Assembly (NCBI GenBank): GCA_024638325.1
Contig: JAHEKM010000003.1
Span: forward strand, 1-55,986
DNA length: 55,986 nucleotides
Source: Gemmatimonadota bacterium
GTDB taxonomy: Bacteria; Gemmatimonadota; Gemmatimonadetes; Longimicrobiales; Gaopeijiaceae
Reading direction: 5' to 3'
Made by a program: the position numbers and the translations under genes. This document shows positions 1-7,810 of the stretch, piece after piece. The notes below the pieces were generated by a model, which worked only from the letters and a program-made list of their open reading frames with translations, searched no databases and was not told the DNA's origin. Position 1 is the first letter of the stretch; the number at the start of each line of letters is the position of its first letter.

Positions 1-57
1 AACGTATCGGCCCCCGAAGACACCGAAGCGCTCGCTGGCTTTCGTTGCGGTGGTCAT
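1..57 (-). CDS. trpB: Tryptophan synthase beta chain, N-terminal fragment (cut by window edge)
   Basis: The ATG at 57-55 overlaps the trpF stop codon (ATGA), and the 19 codons that follow read MTTATKASERFGVFGGRYV before the window ends. The RFGxFGGRYV string is the conserved N-terminus of TrpB, the PLP-dependent subunit that condenses indole with serine. The gene continues to the left of the window. The overlap with trpF suggests translational coupling and fits the common trpC-trpF-trpB order. Identity rests on this short conserved segment only. Confidence 0.85.
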   Translation of the reverse strand, partial: MTTATKASERFGVFGGRYV

Positions 58-746
58 CGCGCGACTTCTCCACTCTGGTTTACGGGTGCCCCCCGGGGTG
101 CGGACGCACCCCGAGCCGCGATCACGAAGCCCGCGACGAGCGCGTGGTCCTTGCGCCCGACCTCCAACTCGACGCCCGAGGAGACGTCCACGACATCCGG
201 CCGGAAGGCGGCGAGCGCATCCGCCAGGGTGTCGGGCCTCAAGCCGCCGGCCAGCACGAAGTCGAGTCGTTCGGGAATGAGGGAGCGCACCGCCCCCGGG
301 TCAACACCCACCTGGACTCCACCCCCACCGACGACGCCCTCCCTCCAGCCTTCCACCAAGATACCGTCGGCCACCTCGCCGTACCGCTCCACCGTCCGGG
401 CGACGTCCTCGGGCGTCCTGGCCCTCACCGCCTTCCAAAGCTTCCAGGAGCCCCGGGTACGAAGCTCGGCGAGCATCGCCGGGGTTTCCTCACCGTGGAG
501 CTGGATGACGCCGGCCCCGATTGCGCGCGCCGCCGCGTCTGCGTCCTTGGGCTCCTCGCCTACTAGAACGGCCACCGTGATGGGTCTGACGCCTGCGACG
601 ATCTCGGACGCCCGGGACCGGTCCACGCTGCGCGAGAAACCCGCCGAGAGAATGACGCCCAGGTAGTCCGCGCCCGCCGAGTCGACGGCGAGGGCATCCT
701 CGCGCCGGGTGACGCCACAGACCTTCACGCGCACGCCGTCAGCCAC
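54..746 (-). CDS. trpF: Phosphoribosylanthranilate isomerase
   Basis: TrpF converts phosphoribosylanthranilate to the deoxyribulose form in tryptophan synthesis. The 230-residue product starts with the family's VKVCGVTR strand carrying the catalytic cysteine, has the LHGEE segment, and ends with the LAGGLRPDTL and DVVDVSSGVE phosphate-binding segments with the catalytic Asp. I chose the GTG at 746 because a GGAG lies seven bases upstream and the start overlaps the trpC stop by eight bases; a GTG at 734 is an alternative. An open frame extends further upstream to 977, but that part is antiparallel to trpC coding sequence in another frame and lacks family similarity. Confidence 0.95.
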   Translation of the reverse strand: MADGVRVKVCGVTRREDALAVDSAGADYLGVILSAGFSRSVDRSRASEIVAGVRPITVAVLVGEEPKDADAAARAIGAGVIQLHGEETPAMLAELRTRGSWKLWKAVRARTPEDVARTVERYGEVADGILVEGWREGVVGGGGVQVGVDPGAVRSLIPERLDFVLAGGLRPDTLADALAAFRPDVVDVSSGVELEVGRKDHALVAGFVIAARGASAPRGAPVNQSGEVAR

Positions 747-1566
747 GGACGCGCTCCATGCGCACCAGCGCGGCCAGGAGCCTCGCGGCTTCCTCGGGGT
801 CGTCGGACCTGAGCAGAGACTCCCCCACCAGGATCGCGTCCACCCCGGCCTGGCCGAGGAGGGCGACGTCATCCGGGCCACGAATGCCGCTTTCGGAGAC
901 CACGACTGCGCCCTCGGGAACTGCATCGAGTAGATCGAGCGTCGTCCCGAGATCCGTTCGGAACGTGGAAAGATCACGATTGTTGATGCCGATCAGGTCC
1001 GCGCCGAGCGCCGCTGCACGCTCGAGCTCGGCGCGGTCGTGCACCTCGACCAGCACGGACATGCCGAGGTCCGTCGCCTGCGCATGCAAGCGCGAAAGCA
1101 TGGCGTCCGAGAGGATCCGGACGATGAGCAGGACCGCGTCGGCCCCCATCGCCCTCGCCTCCACCACGTGCAGCGGGTCGAGCGTGAAGTCCTTGCGGAG
1201 AACCGGAAGCGGGACCGCCTCGCGCACCGCCTCGAGATCGGCCGCGCTTCCACCGAAGTACTCCGAGTCGGTCAGCACGCTGAGCGCCCCCGCCCCCGCC
1301 CTCTGGTATCCGCGCGTCAACTCCACGGGATCGAGATCCGGTCTGATCGCACCCGCTCCCGGTGACCGCCTCTTGCACTCGGCGATGAGCGTCACCCGCA
1401 TGGGAACCGCCAGGGCCGCCCTGAAGTCCCTCGGTGGAGGTGCCACCTCGGCCGCAGCCTCGAGATCACCCGCACGGGCTCTCAGCGTCTCGAGCTCGAT
1501 CTCCTTGGTGTGGACGATCGAGGCGAGGACGCCGGGAAGCCGGTCGGATCCTTGCGTTTCGGGCAA
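739..1566 (-). CDS. trpC: Indole-3-glycerol phosphate synthase
   Basis: TrpC closes the indole ring, giving indole-3-glycerol phosphate. The protein shows the family's ordered barrel segments: LIAECKRRSPGAG with the catalytic Lys and Ser, VLTDSEYFGG, VLRKDFTLD, LLIVRILSD, VEVHDRAELE, IGINNRDLSTF, VVSESGI and ILVGESLL. The reading frame is open far upstream, but the only start codon just before the conserved region is the TTG at 1566, giving 275 residues, a normal length; AAGG lies 11 bases upstream. The start falls inside the repeat array in front of the divergent lexA gene, so the two genes share about 60 bases of control region. The start call is moderately uncertain; the function is not. 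Confidence 0.93.
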   Translation of the reverse strand: MPETQGSDRLPGVLASIVHTKEIELETLRARAGDLEAAAEVAPPPRDFRAALAVPMRVTLIAECKRRSPGAGAIRPDLDPVELTRGYQRAGAGALSVLTDSEYFGGSAADLEAVREAVPLPVLRKDFTLDPLHVVEARAMGADAVLLIVRILSDAMLSRLHAQATDLGMSVLVEVHDRAELERAAALGADLIGINNRDLSTFRTDLGTTLDLLDAVPEGAVVVSESGIRGPDDVALLGQAGVDAILVGESLLRSDDPEEAARLLAALVRMERVRG

Positions 1567-1580
1567 CGTTCGGGTAACCT
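1552..1580 (+). promoter_or_regulatory. Candidate lexA promoter
   Basis: TTGCGT at 1552-1557 and TAACCT at 1575-1580 are separated by 17 bases, an ideal sigma70-type spacing, and would start transcription about 40 bases before the lexA ATG. The -10 box matches the consensus at only three positions, so this is a weak call. The first TTCGGG pair of the neighbouring repeat array fills the spacer. Confidence 0.35.
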
Positions 1581-1600
1581 TACTTCGGTTCCTATTCGGG
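1557..1600 (+). repeat. Direct-repeat array TTCGGG, candidate LexA operator
   Basis: TTCGGG occurs at 1558, 1569 and 1595 and as TTCGGT at 1584, so two pairs each have an 11-base period and the pairs are 26 bases apart. Each pair reads NTTC-N7-NTTC: TTTC 1557-1560 with GTTC 1568-1571, and CTTC 1583-1586 with ATTC 1594-1597. A direct repeat GTTC-N7-GTTC is the known LexA site of Alphaproteobacteria; here the position in front of lexA makes autoregulation likely, but the identity of the binding protein is inferred. Confidence 0.45.
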
Positions 1601-1610
1601 TCTACGCGGA

Positions 1611-1625
1611 GTTCACGGAGCGAAC
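1611..1625. repeat. Inverted repeat GTTC-N7-GAAC over the lexA ribosome binding site
   Basis: GTTC at 1611-1614 and GAAC at 1622-1625 form an inverted repeat that encloses the GGAG ribosome binding site and ends one base before the lexA ATG. It could be a second repressor site or a short hairpin that hides the ribosome binding site; four-base arms can also arise by chance. Confidence 0.25.
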
Positions 1626-1626
1626 G

Positions 1627-2235
1627 ATGCCCCTCACGAAGCGTCAGAAAGAGATCCTCGACTACATCGGCTCCTTCATCGACGAGCGGGGCTACGCTCC
1701 GAGCTTCGAGGAGATCGCCGACGCCTTCGGCTACTCGTCCCTGGCGACCGTCCATGAGCACCTGAGCAATCTGGAGCGCAAGGGCTACATAAGGAAGGCT
1801 TACAACGAGAGCCGTTCTGTCGAACTGACACGGCCCGACGCGGGCGCGCCTTCGGTGGAGTTGCCGCTCCTCGGAGCCGTCGCTGCCGGGCTCCCCATCG
1901 AGGCGATCCAGGACCACGAGACCCTCGCCGTCCCGCCGGACATGGTGAGTCGCAGGCGGGACAACTACGTGCTGCGGGTCGAGGGCAACTCGATGATCGA
2001 GGAGCAGATCAGGGACGGCGACTACATCGTGGTGCAGGCTCAGGAGAACGCCGAGGACGGACAGATGGTCGTAGCGCTCGTGCAGGATGAGGCGGCCACC
2101 GTGAAGAAGCTCTACCGCGAGCCCGGTGGCAGAATCCGCCTCCAGCCGGCCAATCCTACCATGGAGCCGATCTTCGCGAATGCCGCGGACGTGAGGGTCC
2201 AGGGTGTCGTCGTCGGGGTCATCAGGAAGTACTAG
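1627..2235 (+). CDS. lexA: LexA repressor / SOS autopeptidase
   Basis: LexA represses DNA-damage genes and cleaves itself when RecA filaments form. The 202-residue product has an N-terminal winged helix (residues 1-65, with PSFEEIADAF and the recognition-helix region SLATVHEHLSNL), the cleavage site Ala87-Gly88 in AVAAGLP, the catalytic Ser122 in VEGNSM and the Lys160 in ATVKKL, so the autopeptidase looks intact. The ATG at 1627 has GGAG six bases upstream; the in-frame extension to 1510 has no homology. The gene faces the opposite way to the trp genes on both sides and ends 23 bases from the end of trpD, convergent with it. The upstream repeat array probably carries its own operator. Confidence 0.96.
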   Translation: MPLTKRQKEILDYIGSFIDERGYAPSFEEIADAFGYSSLATVHEHLSNLERKGYIRKAYNESRSVELTRPDAGAPSVELPLLGAVAAGLPIEAIQDHETLAVPPDMVSRRRDNYVLRVEGNSMIEEQIRDGDYIVVQAQENAEDGQMVVALVQDEAATVKKLYREPGGRIRLQPANPTMEPIFANAADVRVQGVVVGVIRKY

Positions 2236-2258
2236 GCAGGACCCGTTCTCAGCGCAGA

Positions 2259-3299
2259 TCAGGCCATGGCTGTGGCGGTTCTGAGTCGTTGCAGCGCTGC
2301 TGCCGCCCTACCCTCGTCGATCACCGACTCCGCTACGCGCGCCGCGCTCTCCCAATCGTCCGCGGCGTCGCCGACCAGCAGAGCCGCAGCCGCGTTCACC
2401 ACCACGGCGGTTCGCGGAGCGCCCCCCTCCCCCGCGAGGACCGCTTCGACGATCTCGGCGTTGCGCTCGGGTTCGCCTCCGACCAGCCCGCGCAGGTCGG
2501 CGGGCTCGACGCCCAACTGCTCGGGGGTGACCTCGTAGCGGCGGAGTTCACCGTCACGCAGCTCCACCACCTGAGTGGCGCCAACCGGGCTGACTTCGTC
2601 CATGCCGGGCGCACCGTGCACCACCAGCGCCCTCGTGTGCCCGAGCGCTCGGAGCGCGTCTGGGATCAGCTCGAGCAGCGCCGGGTCGGCCACCCCGACG
2701 ACCTGGCGTCTCGCCCCGGCCGGGTTCGTGAGCGGCCCCAGCAAGTTCATGATCGTGGAGATCTTGAGGGCGCGGCGGACCGGCCCGACATGTCTCATGG
2801 CCGGGTGCAGCAGCGGGGCGAACATGAACACGATGCCCGCCTCGGCGAGAACGGTGGCCATCTGCTCCGGTGTGAGCTCGATGCCGACGCCCAGAGCCTC
2901 GAGCACGTCCGCGCTGCCGCACTTGGATGTGAAGGAGCGGTTGCCGTGCTTCGCCACGGGCACGCCCGCGCCGGCCGTCACCAGAGCGGCCACGGTCGAG
3001 ATGTTGAAGGTGGTGACGGAGCCCCCGCCCGTACCGCACGTGTCCACAAGGCGGTCGGGATCCGCCGAGGCCACGGGCAGCATCGCCTTGCGGAGCGCAC
3101 GGACCCCGCCCGCCACCTCGGCCGGGTCGATGCCCTTGGCTCGGAGACCGACGAGCAGTCCGGCGATCTGAGCCTGGTCGGCGGACCCGGACATGATGAC
3201 GTCGAACGCGGCCTCGGCTTCGTCCGCGGTCAGTGACCGACCTGTCGCCACGGCCTCCAAGACGTCCCTCAGGTCCTCGGTGCGATCCTTACTGCTCAT
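2259..3299 (-). CDS. trpD: Anthranilate phosphoribosyltransferase
   Basis: TrpD transfers phosphoribose from PRPP to anthranilate, the step before trpF. The 346-residue protein has the normal length and all key motifs: the PRPP loop GTGGG (89-93) followed by the NIST stretch, KHGNR (117-121), CGSAD (127-131), and the NLLGPLTNP segment. The ATG at 3299 has GGAG eight bases upstream. It leads the trp genes on this strand, but lexA on the opposite strand separates it from trpC, so any transcript that runs on from trpD into trpC must pass antisense through lexA, or trpCFB has its own promoter. Confidence 0.96.
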   Translation of the reverse strand: MSSKDRTEDLRDVLEAVATGRSLTADEAEAAFDVIMSGSADQAQIAGLLVGLRAKGIDPAEVAGGVRALRKAMLPVASADPDRLVDTCGTGGGSVTTFNISTVAALVTAGAGVPVAKHGNRSFTSKCGSADVLEALGVGIELTPEQMATVLAEAGIVFMFAPLLHPAMRHVGPVRRALKISTIMNLLGPLTNPAGARRQVVGVADPALLELIPDALRALGHTRALVVHGAPGMDEVSPVGATQVVELRDGELRRYEVTPEQLGVEPADLRGLVGGEPERNAEIVEAVLAGEGGAPRTAVVVNAAAALLVGDAADDWESAARVAESVIDEGRAAAALQRLRTATAMA

Positions 3300-3421
3300 C
3301 GACTACGCTCCGCAGGGAGTAGGTCCATGCGCCTCGTCGGCGGGCACATACAGTGGCCCGAGCGCTCCGGGTCCAAAAGGCCCCGGGACGCCCACCGCCT
3401 TCGCTTCCACGCTGTTAGACT

Positions 3422-4243
3422 ATGCGGGTGGATGCTTCAGAGACGATCCGCTTCAGCCTGACCATCGAGTACGACGGGGCCGGGTTCCACGGCTGGCAGG
3501 TGCAGCCTGACCAACGCACCGTCCAGGGCGTCCTGCAGGACACGCTGAGCCGCCTGGGCGACCAACCGTGCGTTGTGGTCGGGTCCGGGCGTACCGACAC
3601 CGGGGTGCACGCGACCGGCCAGGTGGCCGCGGTCGACATGCCGTCCTCATGGACCGTCGCGGACCTCGCGCGCTCCCTCGCTGCGACGTTGCCCGAGGAC
3701 GTCCGCGTGCGGGCAGTCCACGCTGCACGTCCCGACTTCCATCCGCGCTACGACGCGCTCGCGCGCACCTACCAATATCGGGTGGGCACGGACGCAGACG
3801 CCGCGTCTCCGTTCCAGCGCCGATGGTGTTGGCCCCTGGGCGAGACTCTGGACGAGAACCTGCTGGCGGCCGCGGCGTCGGAGCTTCCCGGACGTCACTC
3901 CTTTCGCGCCTTCGCCAAGTCCGGGCAGCCGGAGCGCGGAGAGGAGTGCACCGTGCACGAAGCGACCTGGACCACCTGGGCACACGGGCCCTGCTTCACC
4001 ATCCGCGCCGATCGCTACCTGCACCACATGGTGCGGTATCTCGTAGGTACGATGGTCGATGTCGCGCGCGCCCGGAGGCCGCTCAGGGACGTCCGCGGAC
4101 TGCTCGAGAACGACCCCGAACTGACCACTTCACCGCCCGCTCCACCGCAGGGGCTCTTCCTGAGTCGTGTGGAGTATCCTGACACCGTTCTGCTGGCCAC
4201 CGACCCAACCCCTTCCCAAACGAGGAGTCCCGCCACCGCATGA
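3422..4243 (+). CDS. truA: tRNA pseudouridine(38-40) synthase
   Basis: TruA makes pseudouridine at positions 38-40 of the tRNA anticodon arm. The 273-residue product contains [12 protein letters not shown] near the N-terminus, the catalytic Asp59 in GRTDTGVHA, the [14 protein letters not shown] segment, and the C-terminal [12 protein letters not shown] motif. It heads the long plus-strand run and overlaps the next gene by four bases (ATGA). The 122 bases between it and the divergent trpD must hold both promoters, but I see no convincing -35/-10 pair and no strong ribosome binding site before the ATG; the GTG two codons later is a possible alternative start. Confidence 0.95.
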   Translation: MRVDASETIRFSLTIEYDGAGFHGWQVQPDQRTVQGVLQDTLSRLGDQPCVVVGSGRTDTGVHATGQVAAVDMPSSWTVADLARSLAATLPEDVRVRAVHAARPDFHPRYDALARTYQYRVGTDADAASPFQRRWCWPLGETLDENLLAAAASELPGRHSFRAFAKSGQPERGEECTVHEATWTTWAHGPCFTIRADRYLHHMVRYLVGTMVDVARARRPLRDVRGLLENDPELTTSPPAPPQGLFLSRVEYPDTVLLATDPTPSQTRSPATA

Positions 4244-4896
4244 AGATCTTCCTTGATACGGCCGACCTCGACGAGATCCGGCGCGCGGCCGACGCAGGCC
4301 TCATCGACGGGATCACGACGAACCCTTCGCTCATCGCCAAGGTCGCCGGGGACCGCGATCCCAAGGAGATCTATCTCGAGATCTGCGAGATCGTGGACGG
4401 TCCGGTGAGTTTGGAGGTGGTCGGCGTCGACCGGGAGACCATGGTGACCGAGGGCCGCAAGCTCGCGGCAATCCACGAGAACGCGGTGGTCAAGGTCCCG
4501 CTCACCGAGGATGGCCTCAAGGCTTGCCGGGACCTCGTTTCCGAGGGCTTCAAGGTCAACGTCACGCTCTGCTTCTCGGTTTCGCAGGCGCTCCTCGCGG
4601 CCAAAGCGGGCGCGACGTACGTCTCGCCCTTCGTCGGTCGCATAGACGACATCTCGGGCGAGGGGATGGATCTGATCCATCAGATCCGCCAGGTGTACGA
4701 CAACTACGGCTATGAGACAGAGATCCTGGCGGCATCGATCCGCCATCCGGTGCACGTGGTCGAAGCGATGCAGATCGGCGCGGACTGTTGCACGATTCCG
4801 CCGAAGGTGCTCTGGCAGCTGAGCAAGCACCCGCTCACGGATCGGGGTCTCGAGTCGTTCCTCGCGGACTGGGAGAAGCTCGGCGCAGAGATCTGA
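4240..4896 (+). CDS. tal: Transaldolase, small MipB/TalC type
   Basis: The 218-residue protein belongs to the compact transaldolase / fructose-6-phosphate aldolase family of the pentose phosphate pathway. It has the family start MKIFLDTAD, the TTNPSL loop, and Lys85 in NAVVKVPLT, which forms the Schiff base. At residue 131, where the E. coli fructose-6-phosphate aldolase has Tyr in APYVNRID, this protein has Phe in SPFVGRIDD, the residue seen in true transaldolases of this subfamily. I therefore favour dihydroxyacetone transfer over plain aldolase activity; that choice is inference from one residue. Its start overlaps truA by four bases and its stop shares one base with the next start. Confidence 0.9.
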   Translation: MKIFLDTADLDEIRRAADAGLIDGITTNPSLIAKVAGDRDPKEIYLEICEIVDGPVSLEVVGVDRETMVTEGRKLAAIHENAVVKVPLTEDGLKACRDLVSEGFKVNVTLCFSVSQALLAAKAGATYVSPFVGRIDDISGEGMDLIHQIRQVYDNYGYETEILAASIRHPVHVVEAMQIGADCCTIPPKVLWQLSKHPLTDRGLESFLADWEKLGAEI

Positions 4897-6371
4897 TGAG
4901 CACGATGTTCTTGCATGACTCCAAGACCCTACTGAGCCACGGCGCGGCCTGGGCCGCGCTCGCTTTCGTCGTAGGGTGCGGACCCGAGGGTGGTTTGATC
5001 TCCCAGGCGGACGCTGAGCCCGCCGCGGCCGTCTATGCCGAGCCGGCGGCAACGTACCGGCAGGCCCCGGCCACCGCGTCCCAGGAGATCGACGCGAGTC
5101 GACGCACCGCCATCGTGCGGGCCGCGGACGTGGCCGCGCCGGCTGTCGTGAGCATCAACGTTCTCCGCACGCAGCGCGTGCAGGCTCGGACGCTCTGGGA
5201 GAGCTACTTCCTCCCGCCGAACGCGCAGCGCCGCAGCGCCGGCTTCGGTTCCGGCGTCATCGTGGACGCCGCCGGCATCATCGTCACCAACGACCATGTG
5301 ATTCAGGGCGCAGACCGCATCCAGGTGAGCCTTTCGGACGGTCGAGACCTCGAAGCGGAGCTCGTCGGGACGGACCCCGTGGCGGACATTGCGGTCCTGA
5401 GGGTGCAGGCGGAAGACCTGCCGGTCGCCCCGGTCGGCACCACGGACGGTCTCCTGATCGGCGAGTGGGCCGTCGCCATCGGCAATCCGCTCGGCAACTA
5501 CGTCGGCGACACGCAGCCCACGGTCACGGCGGGGGTCGTCTCGGCCGTGAACCGAAACATCACCCCGTCCTCGGGCGAGGAGGGGATCTACCTGGGGATG
5601 ATCCAGACCGACGCGTCGATCAACCCGGGTAACTCGGGCGGGGCACTCGTCAACGCGGTCGGAGAGGTGATCGGCATCAACGCCTCGATCATCTCACGTG
5701 GTGGCGGCAGCGAGGGGCTCGGCTTCGCGATTCCAATCGACCGGGCCATGCGAATCGTCGACGACCTCCTCCGCTTCAACGAGATCCGCCGAGCCTGGGT
5801 GGGCCTCGAGGTCGAGCCGGTGGAGGCGGACCCATGGGGCCGCACGCGGGGCGTCCGGGTGAGCTCGGTTATCCCCGGGTCGCCCGCGGACGCGGCCGCC
5901 CTGGAGGTCGGAGATCGGCTGCTGAGCGCGAACGGAAGGCCGCTCACGGGCCCCCTCGACTTCGAGGGCGTTCTGCTCGATCTGCGAGCCGGAGATCGCC
6001 TCGTCGTCCTGATCGAGGGGCAGCCGAGGCAGGTCGAGCTGGAGGCGGCGGCGTTCCCGTCCCTCACAGCCGAACGCATCCGAGTCCTCCAAGACATGGA
6101 GCTGATCACCGTGACCCCGCAGATCCAGGCCGAGCGCGGCTTGGCGAACGACCGCGGTGCGCTGGTCACCGGCCTGTCCGCGACGAGCCAGCGCAGCACG
6201 GGTCTCCAGCCCGGCGACGTGATTCTGCAGATCGGGCGCCTGCCGATCCGTTCGGCCGAGCAACTCGCTCAGGTCTTCCGCGAACTCAGCGGCAGCTCCG
6301 GTCGCCTGGACGTCTACTTCGAGCGCAACCGCGGCCTCAACCGCCGTACCCTCTACTGGAGAGGTAATTGA
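4896..6371 (+). CDS. HtrA/DegP-type serine protease, probable lipoprotein
   Basis: This 491-residue periplasmic protease family member degrades or refolds damaged envelope proteins. The ATG at 4896 overlaps the preceding stop (TGATG). A hydrophobic N-terminus ends in VVGC, so Cys28 is a plausible lipidation site. The trypsin-like domain has the full triad: His134 in TNDHVIQG, Asp164 in DPVADIAVLRV and Ser247 in NPGNSGGAL. Two PDZ domains follow, roughly 290-375 and 400-485, as in DegP/DegQ. Lipid anchoring would distinguish it from soluble DegP. It is coupled to tal upstream and to purB downstream, so it seems to be expressed as part of a housekeeping operon rather than from its own stress promoter. 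Confidence 0.92.
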   Translation: MSTMFLHDSKTLLSHGAAWAALAFVVGCGPEGGLISQADAEPAAAVYAEPAATYRQAPATASQEIDASRRTAIVRAADVAAPAVVSINVLRTQRVQARTLWESYFLPPNAQRRSAGFGSGVIVDAAGIIVTNDHVIQGADRIQVSLSDGRDLEAELVGTDPVADIAVLRVQAEDLPVAPVGTTDGLLIGEWAVAIGNPLGNYVGDTQPTVTAGVVSAVNRNITPSSGEEGIYLGMIQTDASINPGNSGGALVNAVGEVIGINASIISRGGGSEGLGFAIPIDRAMRIVDDLLRFNEIRRAWVGLEVEPVEADPWGRTRGVRVSSVIPGSPADAAALEVGDRLLSANGRPLTGPLDFEGVLLDLRAGDRLVVLIEGQPRQVELEAAAFPSLTAERIRVLQDMELITVTPQIQAERGLANDRGALVTGLSATSQRSTGLQPGDVILQIGRLPIRSAEQLAQVFRELSGSSGRLDVYFERNRGLNRRTLYWRGN

Positions 6372-7810
6372 GCGCACCCCAGGGGTACATCCATCCTCTG
6401 AGCACCCGCTACGCATCCAGCGAGATGCAGGCGCTCTTCTCCCCGGCCAAGCGATACGGAATCTGGCGTCGGCTCTGGCTCGCGTTGGCCGAAGCCGAAG
6501 CCGAGCTCGGAATCGACATCCCCGAGGAGGCGCTCGGGCAGATGCGCGAGTCCCTCGACGAGCTGGACCTCGACCGGGCCGCCGAGTACGAGCGCCGCTT
6601 CCGCCACGACGTCATGGCGCACGTGCACCTCTTCGGCGACGACGCACCGGCGGCCAAGGGGATCATCCACCTGGGTGCGACAAGCGCCTATGTGGGCGAC
6701 AACACCGACCTGATTCTGCACCGTGAGGCACTCGGTCTCGTCCGCACGCGGGTCGCTCGCTGCGTGCAGGAGCTCTCCGACTTCGCCCGCGAGTACGCTG
6801 AGCTGCCGACCCTCGGCTATACGCACTTCCAGCCGGCACAACCGACGACGGTAGGCAAGCGCGCCACGCTGTGGATCCAGGACCTGCTGCTCGACCTCGA
6901 GGAGCTCGACTACCGCTTCGAGAGCGTGCGCTTCCGTGGCGTCAGGGGCACGACCGGCACGCAGGCGTCGTTCCTGGAGCTCTTCGGCGGCGACCACGCC
7001 AAGGTCGAGGCGCTCGACGCGGCGGTACGCGAAAAGATGGGCTTCCCGCGGGACTACCCGGTCAGCGGACAGACCTACCCGCGCAAGGTCGACTACCAGG
7101 TGCAGTCCACGCTGGCGGGTGTGGCCACGTCGTTGTCCAAGATCGGACACGACCTGCGCCTGCTCGCGCACCTCAGGGAAGTCGAGGAGCCGTTCGAGAA
7201 GGAGCAGATCGGCTCGTCAGCGATGCCGTACAAGCGCAACCCCATGCGAGCCGAACGGATCTGTGCGCTCACCCGACACGTCATCGTATTGGCGCAGGAC
7301 CCCGCCTTCACCGCGGCCACGCAGTGGCTGGAACGGACCCTGGATGATTCGGCGAATCGGCGCCTGTCGGTGCCCGACGCCTTCCTCGCGCTCGACGGCT
7401 CCCTGGTGCTCCTGGAGAACGTCGCCGCCGGCCTGGTGGTGAACCCCGAGGTCGTACGCAGGAATCTGGCAGAGCACCTTCCCTTTATGGCCACGGAAAC
7501 GATCTTGATGCACGCGACGTCTCGAGGTGGCGACCGGCAGGAGTTGCACGAGCGCATCCGCCAGCACTCGATGGCGTCGGCGAAGCGGATCAAGGAGGAG
7601 GCCGCGGAGGTGGACCTGCTGCAGAGGATCGCGAGTGACCAGGCGTTCGGGCTGACGCCCGCCGACCTCGACGCGCTCGTCGATCCGCGCCGGTTCGTCG
7701 GCAGGGCCCCGGAGCAGGTCGCGCGCTTCCTCGACGATCACGTGGCCCCCATGCTCGCGCGCCAAGCCGAGCATGCCGTGACCCTTTCCGACCCCGAAGT
7801 CCATGTCTGA
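6368..7810 (+). CDS. purB: Adenylosuccinate lyase
   Basis: PurB acts twice in purine synthesis, releasing fumarate from SAICAR and from adenylosuccinate. The 480-residue protein carries the fumarase/aspartase superfamily signature GSSAMPYKRNP (about 280-291), the TSAYVGDNTD segment near residue 115 and the GYTHFQPAQPTT segment with the active-site His. The start is a TTG at 6368 that overlaps the protease stop as TTGA; GGAGAGG just upstream (6358-6364) supports it. It overlaps purC by eight bases, so translation of the pair is probably linked. Confidence 0.95.
   Translation: MSAPQGYIHPLSTRYASSEMQALFSPAKRYGIWRRLWLALAEAEAELGIDIPEEALGQMRESLDELDLDRAAEYERRFRHDVMAHVHLFGDDAPAAKGIIHLGATSAYVGDNTDLILHREALGLVRTRVARCVQELSDFAREYAELPTLGYTHFQPAQPTTVGKRATLWIQDLLLDLEELDYRFESVRFRGVRGTTGTQASFLELFGGDHAKVEALDAAVREKMGFPRDYPVSGQTYPRKVDYQVQSTLAGVATSLSKIGHDLRLLAHLREVEEPFEKEQIGSSAMPYKRNPMRAERICALTRHVIVLAQDPAFTAATQWLERTLDDSANRRLSVPDAFLALDGSLVLLENVAAGLVVNPEVVRRNLAEHLPFMATETILMHATSRGGDRQELHERIRQHSMASAKRIKEEAAEVDLLQRIASDQAFGLTPADLDALVDPRRFVGRAPEQVARFLDDHVAPMLARQAEHAVTLSDPEVHV

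Noticed and set aside
4788-4895. In-frame upstream extension of the HtrA protease
   Set aside because: It overlaps the end of tal, has no similarity, and would bury the lipoprotein signal; the ATG at 4896 coupled to the tal stop is better.
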